From JAYSRU01 sp043720875 (GTDB lineage: Bacteria > Bacteroidota > Bacteroidia > Flavobacteriales_D > Crocinitomicaceae), in contig JAYSRU010000186.1 of NCBI GenBank assembly GCA_043720875.1, positions 1 to 32,790 of the forward strand: a stretch of 32,790 nt of DNA, read 5' to 3'. A program made the translations under genes and the position numbers. The notes below the pieces were generated by a model. The model saw only the letters and a list, made by a program, of their open reading frames with translations, made no database searches and was not told the origin of the DNA. This document shows, one piece after another, positions 1-8,400 of this stretch. The stretch's first letter is position 1. Every line of letters begins with the position of its first letter.

Positions 1-837
1 GGTCTATATACAAACTTAACTCAGGGTGTCTATAATACAATTGTTTCCGATGCTAGTGGATGTTCAATTATCGTAATTAACACTCTTACTCAACCCAACG
101 CATTGGTATTGAATGCTACACCAACAGCAATTAGTTGTTTTGGAGCAAACAATGGCAGTATACAAGCAATTGGATCTGGAGGAACTGCACCGTTCCAATA
201 TTCAATTGATGGAATAACTTATGCCTCAGCCTCTAATTTTACAGGACTAATAGCTGGAACATACGTGATTTTTGTTAAGGATGCTAACAATTGTATAACG
301 TCATTCACTACTACAGTTAGTGAGCCGACACTTTTAACAATTTCTGCAGTTGGGACAACAGTTACTAATACTAACGATGGTACAATTACAATAACTGCTA
401 ACGGCGGTACATCACCTTACCAATACAGTATTGACGGTATCAACTATAGTGCTAACTCATTGTTTAGCAATTTAACTGGTGGAACTTATACGTGTTATGT
501 AAAAGATGACAACGGTTGTATTGCAACTACAACGGTTATTATTGGTGACGTTACTGGATTAGCGGACAATCAAACACCTAAAGTTAATGTAACAGCATTG
601 TTTCCTAATCCAACAGTTGGTGAGTTTACAATCAACCTTGAAGATATTTCTGATGATGTAAAATTGAAAATATTTAACACGGAGGGTAGACTAATTGCCT
701 ATTTCACCATTCAAAACACCAAAGGCAGTGTTTCTAAAACATTCGAACTTGGAAAGAAAATTGCACCAGGTGTATATTTCTTAGGAATATATGAAGGGAC
801 GAAAGAACCACGTATTATGAAAATCGAAAAACAATAA
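1..837 (+). CDS. SprB-repeat surface protein with T9SS type A sorting domain (3' part only)
   Basis: The reading frame is open from the first base, so this is the C-terminal 278 residues of a longer protein. It shows part of one and then two full repeats of about 75 residues. Each full repeat has a GGT-P-(F/Y)-QYSIDG core, then L-x-x-GTY and VKD-x-N-x-C, the pattern of SprB repeats found in gliding and adhesin proteins. From about residue 195 comes a C-terminal domain of the Por secretion type: FPNP near its start, a KIFNTEGRL strand and GVYFLGIY before a basic end. Such domains direct export across the outer membrane by T9SS. The product is therefore expected on the cell surface or secreted, probably as an adhesin or part of a gliding-type matrix. 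The full size, signal peptide and number of repeats lie outside the window. The frame runs through the TTG at 103, which is not a start. Confidence 0.85.
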   Translation, partial: GLYTNLTQGVYNTIVSDASGCSIIVINTLTQPNALVLNATPTAISCFGANNGSIQAIGSGGTAPFQYSIDGITYASASNFTGLIAGTYVIFVKDANNCITSFTTTVSEPTLLTISAVGTTVTNTNDGTITITANGGTSPYQYSIDGINYSANSLFSNLTGGTYTCYVKDDNGCIATTTVIIGDVTGLADNQTPKVNVTALFPNPTVGEFTINLEDISDDVKLKIFNTEGRLIAYFTIQNTKGSVSKTFELGKKIAPGVYFLGIYEGTKEPRIMKIEKQ

Positions 838-853
838 TACAATTCAAATGAAT

Positions 854-885
854 AAGGGGATACTGTCACAGGTATCCCCTTTTTT
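854..885 (+). terminator. Rho-independent terminator after the adhesin gene
   Basis: A 10-bp perfect stem (854-863 pairing with 872-881) with core GGGGATAC/GTATCCCC and an 8-base loop runs into T residues at 880-885. It lies 17 bases after the adhesin stop codon. There is no matching A-run on the left, so it should work only on the plus strand and not for the convergent glycosyltransferase gene. Confidence 0.85.
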
Positions 886-902
886 ATGCGGTAAATTTAT
901 TC

Positions 903-1985
903 TTATTTAATTGCTCTACCCTTCCACTTTGGTTGATAAAAAAATGTTCCAACCAATAAAGAGAAAACATAAAAGGGATAAAAAATCTCAACCAAAGGAA
1001 GTGCTAACAGCAAAATAGTTCTTTTATTAAAGATGATTATTGGTAGCGTAATTATCATGTCTAAGAGTGTTCTTCCAAAAAACAAAACTAATACATCCCG
1101 ATAACTTCCATTTGAGATTAACAACACCATCACAACAAGGAAAATAGAACTCAATAGTAACGAGATAATTCCAAACATATTAGCGTAAGCATCTTTCACA
1201 TATTTCGACTTTCCAACCCATCTCAAACGCTGGTTGAACAATTGTTTCCATGAATCCGGCGCAGCGGTTCTGACAATAAGAGCTCTATCCAATGTTACTT
1301 TAACAGACTTATTTGCTTTTAAAAAATCGTGCAGCAAGAACATATCATCTCCGCTTGCAATCCCTCGATGCTTGTCTAAAGAACTAAGTGCTAAATAATC
1401 TTTTCGAGTAAATAACAAATTAGCACCTGATGCGAGTAATGGACGTTTCGCTGCACCGATCCAATTCATCATATTTGAGAACAGATAATCCATTTCGGCA
1501 AAATGTTGAATCGGTTTTTTTGCAACCATGTTTACTGGCAGTATTTGCATATCACATAATTGATACGCTTCCAAAACCGCAAAAAAATCTTTGTTCATAA
1601 CGATGTCAGCATCCCATGTTAGACAATACAAGGTATCAGATTCATTAACTCCAAGATATATCGCCTCCTTTTTTCCTTCAAGTTTATTATCTAGAACACA
1701 ATAATTACTGACAGTTAAATCATGAATAACATCACACGATTTGTCATTAGAATGATCATTGATAAAAATGATTTTTTTCGGAACAACACTTAGTCCATTG
1801 ACTCCTTCAATAAATGCCTTTAAATTAACTTCTTCATTCCGAAAAGGTACAATTACTGTAATATCACTGGCAGAAACTCCAATGCCTTTTTTGTTTCGTT
1901 TGAAAGAGATAAAATATACAAATGCCCCAAAGCACAAGCTGATATAGCTACCATAAACGGATAAATACATCACGGTAATGTTCAT
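903..1985 (-). CDS. Membrane glycosyltransferase, family GT2
   Basis: This 360-residue protein has a membrane segment at about residues 7-28, a cytoplasmic GT-A domain, and three or so membrane segments from about 271 to 350. The processive-type GT2 motifs are visible: IVPFRNEE at 45-52, a DAD metal-binding motif at 125-127, a GDD at 212-214 acting as the acceptor-side acid motif, and QRLRW (QxxRW) at 252-256. It probably transfers sugars from a nucleotide sugar to a lipid or growing glycan at the inner membrane; the substrate cannot be read from the sequence. Its ATG overlaps the stop of the upstream membrane-protein gene by four bases (ATGA), so the two are translationally coupled and probably act in one glycan or lipid pathway. 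Confidence 0.85.
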   Translation of the reverse strand: MNITVMYLSVYGSYISLCFGAFVYFISFKRNKKGIGVSASDITVIVPFRNEEVNLKAFIEGVNGLSVVPKKIIFINDHSNDKSCDVIHDLTVSNYCVLDNKLEGKKEAIYLGVNESDTLYCLTWDADIVMNKDFFAVLEAYQLCDMQILPVNMVAKKPIQHFAEMDYLFSNMMNWIGAAKRPLLASGANLLFTRKDYLALSSLDKHRGIASGDDMFLLHDFLKANKSVKVTLDRALIVRTAAPDSWKQLFNQRLRWVGKSKYVKDAYANMFGIISLLLSSIFLVVMVLLISNGSYRDVLVLFFGRTLLDMIITLPIIIFNKRTILLLALPLVEIFYPFYVFSLLVGTFFYQPKWKGRAIK

Positions 1986-2740
1986 ATATTTTTAGAATTA
2001 ATAATAAACGATGGAACCAGTGCGATTCCGTTATTAATAAACCAAACTAATAAAGAACAGGTGACCGCGAGCGTTACGTTGTCAAGATAAATACCGATAA
2101 CTGCAACGGAAACAACCTCCCTTATGCCCAATTTCCCAAAGAAAACTGATGGAATCATCGTTAAGCATAAGTACATTACCATTATTGGAGCTATAATTTT
2201 GAAGTTAAGATCCTCAAAAACAGAAAGCATTAGAAAATATTGAAAAACAAAGCCAAAGTATCGAAGGCTTGAATACAGTAAAAGCCGAAGTTTAAAATCA
2301 AAAGTGATTGAATTTTCTAACGAAAAGTACTTCTTCACTATTGCTATTCTTGAAAAAAAATTGTTGGTTGAAAAATAGAAGAATAATACTAATACAATTA
2401 CCGCACAGCTAATGAACGCCCAATAAACACGAACATCAAACAAGTTATGCTTTAAGTTTGGTTCCTCCCATAAACAAAGTCCTAAAGCGCCAAAAATTAA
2501 AGTAGGAATGTATTGAGCCAAATTGCTCCAGAGAATTGCCACCCCCACTTCTACCCTTTTAGATTTGTCGATGTAGGACAACCTTCCAATCAAATTACCA
2601 AAAAACAATGGAAGAAAAAATTGACTTAACACACCTGCACTTAAAGATTTTGACTTTTTCAAGAAACTAAATTGTACCTTCGAGTTATTCAATAATAGGC
2701 TCCACTTCTTATATTCGCAAAACCAGTTGAAAACTGACAA
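1982..2740 (-). CDS. Lysylphosphatidylglycerol synthase TM-region/YbhN-like integral membrane protein
   Basis: This hydrophobic protein resembles the PF03706 (LPG synthase membrane domain, AglD/YbhN) family, with the typical stretch GNLIGRLSYIDK near residues 48-59 and several membrane helices. Members are about 300-330 residues long, but from the TTG at 2740 only 252 residues are made. The same frame stays open upstream to 2944 and encodes two further plausible membrane helices (about 2741-2885), so the real protein probably starts near 2885 with a non-standard codon; no ATG, GTG or other TTG occurs there. The boundary given is the only standard start. The family has been linked to lipid or glycolipid handling, but the role here is unknown. 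It overlaps the GT2 gene by four bases. Confidence 0.7.
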   Translation of the reverse strand: MSVFNWFCEYKKWSLLLNNSKVQFSFLKKSKSLSAGVLSQFFLPLFFGNLIGRLSYIDKSKRVEVGVAILWSNLAQYIPTLIFGALGLCLWEEPNLKHNLFDVRVYWAFISCAVIVLVLFFYFSTNNFFSRIAIVKKYFSLENSITFDFKLRLLLYSSLRYFGFVFQYFLMLSVFEDLNFKIIAPIMVMYLCLTMIPSVFFGKLGIREVVSVAVIGIYLDNVTLAVTCSLLVWFINNGIALVPSFIINSKNI

Positions 2741-2853
2741 TAAGAATATAGGAATTACTATCCAGAAATGAATGATTTCTAAAGATTTCCATTCGAAATC
2801 ACCGTAAAAAAGTACGTAAACCGAAACTCCAATGGCAATAATGCCAAGTAATA

Positions 2854-2885
2854 TTTGAGAATACTGTATGTAGTTTGTACTTTTG
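2854..2885 (+). promoter_or_regulatory. Bacteroidota-type promoter for ruvC
   Basis: TTTG at 2854-2857 and TACTTTTG at 2878-2885 are 20 bases apart and match the Bacteroidota -33/-7 pattern TTTG-N(19-21)-TAnnTTTG. The expected start of transcription is about 2890, leaving a leader of only about ten bases before the ruvC ATG. It lies within the likely coding region of the opposite-strand membrane protein. Confidence 0.55.
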
Positions 2886-2898
2886 ATATTATATAATA

Positions 2899-3453
2899 AT
2901 GGTTGAAGATAAAATAATTTTAGGAATTGACCCCGGAACGAGTGTTATGGGGTATGGAATAATCCATATTAAGGGAAAAAAAATTGAACTTATAGCTTTG
3001 GGAGTTATCGAGTTAAACAAACTTGCCAATCATCCTGATAAATTAAGAAGAATCTACGAACGCATAGATAGTATAATAAAAGAGTTTCATCCCGATGAAA
3101 TAGCTATCGAAGCACCTTTCTTTGGACAAAATGTACAATCCATGCTGAAACTTGGAAGAGCCCAAGGAGTTGCAATTGCCGCTGGGTTAGCCAATAATCT
3201 TCCATTTGAGGAGTATACTCCAAGAAGAATAAAACAAGCCGTTACAGGCAATGGAAATGCTTCTAAGGAACAAGTGGCTGCAATGCTACAGAAACTCCTC
3301 AATCTAGGTGAAATTCCAAAGTACTTAGATGCTACAGATGGATTAGCCGCAGCTGTATGTCATCATTTTTCCAAAGGTATTGGAGAGCACAATAAAACTA
3401 AAGCAAAAGGATGGGCAGGATTCTTAGCAGATAATCCAGATCGATTAAAATAA
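2899..3453 (+). CDS. ruvC: Crossover junction endodeoxyribonuclease RuvC
   Basis: RuvC cuts Holliday junctions during homologous recombination and works with the RuvAB branch-migration complex. The 184-residue protein has the RNase H-like fold signature GIDPGTSVMGYG at 9-20 and the acidic active site: D11, E71 (IEAPFFG), D144 and D147 (LDATDGLAAA), matching D7, E66, D138 and D141 of the E. coli enzyme. KLGRAQG at 84-90 and YTPRRIKQAVTG at 106-117 are also typical. The length is normal for the family. A promoter at 2854-2885 makes it its own unit. It faces the HIT/greA pair, with only eight bases between the stop codons and no visible terminator. Confidence 0.97.
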   Translation: MVEDKIILGIDPGTSVMGYGIIHIKGKKIELIALGVIELNKLANHPDKLRRIYERIDSIIKEFHPDEIAIEAPFFGQNVQSMLKLGRAQGVAIAAGLANNLPFEEYTPRRIKQAVTGNGNASKEQVAAMLQKLLNLGEIPKYLDATDGLAAAVCHHFSKGIGEHNKTKAKGWAGFLADNPDRLK

Positions 3454-3461
3454 TTAAATCT

Positions 3462-3851
3462 TTACGCTTCCTTGATACGTGAAGCAAGAGTAGCTAATTC
3501 AACTGAACTAGGAGTCAACTTCAATTTCGAAAAATTCATATCATTTAGCTCATTCATTGGAACTAAATGTATATGAGCATGTGGTACTTCTAACCCAATA
3601 ACTGTTACGCCAATTTTTTTACATAGACAAACAGACTTAAGTGAAATAGCCACCTTTTTAGCAAAAATCATCATTTCACCTAACAAATCATCATCCAAAT
3701 CAAAAATGTAATCTACTTCCGTTTTGGGAATAATTAGGGTATGGCCCATCACTAGCGGAGAAACATCTAAAAACGCAAGAAACCTATCGTTCTCAGCAAC
3801 CTTATGTGACGGGAGTTCTCCGGAAATGATTTTATTAAAAATGGAAGTCAT
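3462..3851 (-). CDS. HIT family protein (histidine triad nucleotide hydrolase)
   Basis: From the ATG at 3851 the protein has 129 residues and starts MTSIFNKIISGELP, the usual N-terminus of HIT proteins. An ATG six codons further upstream would overlap greA and is less likely. The histidine triad HAHIHLVP lies at 91-98 and DVSPLVMGHTLIIPK at 29-43 is the second family motif. HIT proteins hydrolyse nucleoside phosphoramidates and related adenylated compounds; the physiological substrate in Bacteroidota is not established. The start codon is one base after the greA stop, so the two genes are almost certainly cotranscribed, a pairing that is common in this phylum. Confidence 0.93.
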   Translation of the reverse strand: MTSIFNKIISGELPSHKVAENDRFLAFLDVSPLVMGHTLIIPKTEVDYIFDLDDDLLGEMMIFAKKVAISLKSVCLCKKIGVTVIGLEVPHAHIHLVPMNELNDMNFSKLKLTPSSVELATLASRIKEA

Positions 3852-3852
3852 A

Positions 3853-4326
3853 TTAACGTGAAATTTCAAGAATCTCGACCTGCATCACACCGTTTGGTGT
3901 TTCGATATCTGCAATGTCTCCTACTTTTTTACCCAATAATCCTTTTCCAAAAGGTGATTCAATAGAAATCTTTTTACTTTTTAAATCCGCCTCATTTTCT
4001 GCAACCAAGATATATTCAAGTTCCATATTGTTACCCAAATGTTTCATTCGCACATGACTCAAAATCAAAACCTTTGAAGTATCCATTGCTGTTTCATCGA
4101 TAACTCTCGCATTAGCCACAACAGTCTGCAACTTAGATATTTTCATCTCTAGCAATCCTTGCGCCTCTTTCGCAGCATCATACTCAGCATTTTCTGACAA
4201 ATCACCCTTATCTCTAGCTTCAGCAATTTGAGCCGAAATAGCAGGACGATCAATAGTTTTCATTTGATGAAGGTCATTTTTAAGCTTTGTTAAACCTTCT
4301 TCAGTATAATATGATAGTTGTGACAT
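3853..4326 (-). CDS. greA: Transcription elongation factor GreA
   Basis: GreA rescues backtracked RNA polymerase by stimulating cleavage of the nascent RNA. The chosen ATG at 4326 gives 157 residues starting MSQLSYYTEEGL, the standard length and N-terminus; the upstream 20 codons in this frame run into a terminator hairpin and are not coding. The N-terminal coiled coil carries EARDKGDLSENAEYD at about 36-50, with D42 and E45 corresponding to the catalytic tip residues D41 and E44 of E. coli GreA. The C-terminal FKBP-like domain ends IETPNGVMQVEILEI. It is the first gene of a pair with the HIT gene and is preceded by the terminator of the outer-membrane operon. Confidence 0.96.
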   Translation of the reverse strand: MSQLSYYTEEGLTKLKNDLHQMKTIDRPAISAQIAEARDKGDLSENAEYDAAKEAQGLLEMKISKLQTVVANARVIDETAMDTSKVLILSHVRMKHLGNNMELEYILVAENEADLKSKKISIESPFGKGLLGKKVGDIADIETPNGVMQVEILEISR

Positions 4327-4354
4327 TGTAAAGGGTGTAATGTGTGTATAAAAC

Positions 4355-4380
4355 CAAAAAAGGGCTACAAGAGCCCTTTT
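4355..4380 (-). terminator. Rho-independent terminator of the outer-membrane operon
   Basis: On the minus strand a 9-bp stem (4372-4380 with 4358-4366, core AGGGCT/AGCCCT) with a five-base loop runs into a T-run (complement of 4355-4361). It lies about 20 bases after the stop codon of the PorV/PorQ-like gene and before greA. Confidence 0.85.
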
Positions 4381-4398
4381 CAGCAATTCAAATTAATT

Positions 4399-5451
4399 TT
4401 ATTTAAGGTCCATCGTAATCCCTACCGTATGAATAACTCCAAATGGAGAAGATAAACGAGCGTTATATTGAATTCCCAATGCATTTTTCTTTTCACCTGA
4501 TAAGATATCCGCAGAAAGACCCGCAGTTAAACCTGTTAAAGCGTTGGTTCTCTCAGTGGTAGAAAATACTTTCTTTTCGTAAATATATCCAACACGCACA
4601 TTAAATGCTGCTTTCTTATTTTTAACCAATCCGTAATCTAAACCAAGTTTAATTTGATCCTTTTGGAAACTATTTGCTGTAAATCCAAGAGCTGCAGTTA
4701 ATTTATTATTTTCATTAATAAGAAAATCATAAGAAACTCCCATTGCTAAAAGCGAAGGCATTTCGTAAGGTGCGGCACGTTGTTCAAGCGAAGCAATCTG
4801 TCCAGTAGACACATAATTAATCTGTGTCGCAAGTCCATCTCCTTTTGCTTTCATTTGCGGACCAACATTTTTCAACGTTATCCCAAATTTCATCTCGTCT
4901 CTTTCTCCAGTAATATAGCGAATACCCGCATCAAATGCGACACCGTTTGAACGTAAGTTAGAAATACTTTCAGAAATTACTTTCATATTTATTCCAGCAA
5001 AGATTGAATTCGAAAATGACTTAGCATAACCCAAATTAAAAATATTCACTTTCGGAGTAAACGTTCCAATTCCACCTTCTGGATTTTCAACGGTTGTAAT
5101 GTTCAACTCTCCAAATGACATAGATTGAATGCTAATTGCAAACGCTCCGGTTTCACCTACTTTTTGAGCCAATCCAGCAGAAATAAATCGTATTCCACTG
5201 TTTCCTAACCAATTTGTATAGTCCAGCTTGATTTGAGTTTTATCCACGAAAGCTAATCCTGCAATATTCACAAACTGTGCATCTAGTCCATTTGTACATG
5301 CCACTCCAGCATCTCCCATTGCAGCACCTCGTGCCCAAGGATTTACAAGTAATTGTGTTGCTCCAGCTGAACCTAGTCTGTCTTCATTTCCTGCAAAAGC
5401 AGAATTAAAAACTGCAACTAACGCTATTGATGATATTATAATTTTCTTCAT
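4399..5451 (-). CDS. PorV/PorQ family outer-membrane beta-barrel protein
   Basis: This 350-residue protein has a cleavable signal peptide (about residues 1-20, ending SAFA) followed by the family hallmark GSAGATQLLVNPWARGAAMG and a DAGVA...N.AGLAF segment that resembles the start of PorV and PorQ. The rest alternates short beta strands and ends in a barrel-like strand. PorV is the outer-membrane shuttle that hands T9SS cargo from the translocon to the attachment machinery; PorQ has a related role. This gene is the last of a three-gene operon after a receptor gene and a large surface-protein gene, which suggests a paralogue devoted to that cargo. Whether it is a general PorV cannot be decided from sequence alone, but the location in a cargo operon argues against it. 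Confidence 0.8.
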   Translation of the reverse strand: MKKIIISSIALVAVFNSAFAGNEDRLGSAGATQLLVNPWARGAAMGDAGVACTNGLDAQFVNIAGLAFVDKTQIKLDYTNWLGNSGIRFISAGLAQKVGETGAFAISIQSMSFGELNITTVENPEGGIGTFTPKVNIFNLGYAKSFSNSIFAGINMKVISESISNLRSNGVAFDAGIRYITGERDEMKFGITLKNVGPQMKAKGDGLATQINYVSTGQIASLEQRAAPYEMPSLLAMGVSYDFLINENNKLTAALGFTANSFQKDQIKLGLDYGLVKNKKAAFNVRVGYIYEKKVFSTTERTNALTGLTAGLSADILSGEKKNALGIQYNARLSSPFGVIHTVGITMDLK

Positions 5452-5472
5452 TTTATTTTAAATAATCAATGA

Positions 5473-8400
5473 TTATAAACCTTGTAAGTCAATCTGTCTC
5501 ATTCCACAAAAGAATTTAACAATTTTTTCACCTGCACCAGGTACTTCCACATGCACTAGATAAACCCCAGTTGCTATTGGTACCCCAGTGAAATTCAATA
5601 AATCCCAGTCAATTGAAGTAATTTCAGAATCCTTTTTAAATGTTCTAATTAACTTGCCACTTACGTTATAGATACGAACCGTACATACTTCAGGTAGGTT
5701 AACTATCTTAACACGTGTATCCAATCTATTTCTTTCATACTCGCTATAAGCATAGTATGGATTAGGTACAATATTAATCAAGTCTAAAGCACTTACTAAA
5801 GCCTCAGTATTTCCAAGCGAACTAACCATATTCTTTGTGCTCCAAGAATACATTGGCAATCCACCATTCAATCCTGTTGCAGTATACTTTTCAAACTTCT
5901 TAGTAACACGTGCTTTAATAGTAACATCACTTGAAAGTAACGTCTGACCTGCTTCTAACATTGGATTAATTACCCAAGTAAATGATCGGTAGAAATCACG
6001 GTTCAAGATAGTTGTTGTTGAGGTTGAATTAATCAACCCACTTAAGTATGTACTGCCTTCAGTATACTCTGGAACCACACTTGATATTGTAGCCAATGAA
6101 GGTGTCAAAGCTGTGTAACTATAGCTAGAACCCCCGATATAAATTGGATGCTGACCACCAGCTATTGGAGCCGCTTGGGTAAATCCAAAAGCATAATAAT
6201 TGCTTGTAGGGTTCCATAACATATCCGCTCCGTTATCTGTTGCTAATGAGCTATTCTCACCAAAAGCCATAATCAAGCGTTTTCCAGTATTCACATCAAT
6301 TGCATAACCTGGGAACCATCCATGTCCCTCAGCCATTGCTCCTGTTGTTCCGTCTGGTAGTCCATCCTTCCCAACTGACGCTCTTTTTCTTAAGAGACCT
6401 TTCTTTCCACCGTTCTGGTTGAAATCTTCATTCCATCCTAACTCAACGATTGGACAACGCGTCCATTTCGACTTATCTGAGGTAAATACGACGTCAACAT
6501 CAGGTAACATTCCAGATTGATAATTTGGATTACCAATAGAAAGATTTGCTCCAATTTTTGTTGCGCTTCTAAAATTAGAAGCACCAGCTGTAGAAGTAGC
6601 TAAATCTGCTGGTTGAACAGCAAGACTTGGAGCACCAACATTTATTAAATACATTGGGGCGATTCCACCTTTTAACTTATTGTAATTGCTCGCTATATCG
6701 TAATCTCTCTGCGTATAAATGTAATATGCAGAAGGGTTAGCAAATTCACCAGGATTGTCAACAATTGACGTTGCAACTGTAGGCAAATTGATATTTCCAT
6801 TTGCTATCCAGTTATTTGGATAATCACTATCCGTATCTTCAACCCAAGATAACCAGCGTTTAGTTGAATCTGTAAAGGATATCGAAGAATTAATAACAGA
6901 CGGAATTTGAACGCCTTCATTATTTACGTTATTAGTCATCGTTGCAATTTTTGTATAGGGTTCATTGAATATAGTAACTGAAAGTCCCCATTCAGGTATC
7001 AATTGCTCAGATTTAACGCCAATTGTAGAATCTGACGAATATGAGTCTAACAAAGCTCCTCCTTCCGACGCATAACGCATGATTGTCCATTTTAGATTAT
7101 CCGCATAATTATTCACGGTAGCAGAAGCTTGAGCTATTACACCGTTCATCTTTAATTCAAAATAACCATCTGCTAAGTTTAATGGGTCAACAACTTTAAT
7201 TTGAATAGGACCTTTTCCAGCTTGGTATGTCAAACGATCTACCTTACCTGCACTTACGATTGCATCTCTAGAAGCATCCGTCAACTCCAATTCATTATTA
7301 TTATTCCCTCTACCATCAAGTCGCGTAATTTCCGGCTCATCACCATAATTACTGTTTTGAACCGTACCACCAGCTTCAGATGAAGTGATATGTGGTATTG
7401 CCGCAACTGCAGTTATTGAACCACCATATTGACTTAATCGCGAAAGTATGTAAGGTTTCTTCTGCCCATCCAATTTAGTTGGATCAGTTGGGTCATATTT
7501 CTTAAATTCATTATAACCATAAGCTACTGCTACATAATAATAAGTTTTATGGTTCACTAAATTCGTATTTTGACCTTGAGCAAAAGCATCCTGTTTCATC
7601 TGGAATGAATGACGAATACCTTTATTTTCACTTTTTACTTTCAAAGCACCGAGATCAAAACCTAAGGCCTCATCATATTCGAAGTTAATGATATTTACAG
7701 GAACTGAATTTTTAATATCACACTGAGCAACAAGCCTTGCTTTATCAATATCACTGATATCAGATACACTTGCCTCTGCATTTACCATTTGAAAGATTTG
7801 ATAACCCTCAAATTTATATTTTTTATCATAAGCCGCCACCGAAGGAGGAGCGTCAGGAATATTGAAATCCAAGAAACTATAATTTTCTTTGTAGTTCAAA
7901 GCATTTGGATTTGGATTCGAAATAGTTAAAATCAATTCTCTATTCAACTCTTGAATCTTTAACACTGGAGCTTCTGGTGGCTCAACAATTCTAAAACAGT
8001 TGTCAAAAAGTGCTTGAGCCTTTGTATCAGCCAATTTCATAACGTCCACCGAAGCAAGATTATTACTAGAACTTCTTCCATAAACAACACCTACAGTTAA
8101 ATTATTCAAAGCTCCTGGAAGCAATGTAAAAGGTCCAGCAGTTTGGATAAATCTTAAATCCTTTCCACCTGCTAACAACGGCGCATCTATTGCACTCCAA
8201 GGCGCTTGAGGAGTAGCTGTTGGTGTTGCCCAACCTAATGGATCAGAATCACCTGGAAACGCATAGTCGCATGGAATAGTACCGCCGATACCATTTAATC
8301 CATAGGTTGCAGGTTGACCTAAACCCCATAGACCTTGCATGAAATTGTAAAACTCTCCGGGATTATCTGGATCACTCATTCCAGCAGGAACTGAAGCATT

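Noticed and set aside
157..560. DNA-level tandem repeat or mobile element in the adhesin gene
   Set aside because: The similarity is at protein level (SprB repeats); the DNA copies have diverged and no inverted ends or transposase exist.
4327..4386. Longer greA frame beginning at 4386
   Set aside because: The extra 20 codons read through the terminator hairpin at 4355-4380, and the family start MSQ... lies at 4326.
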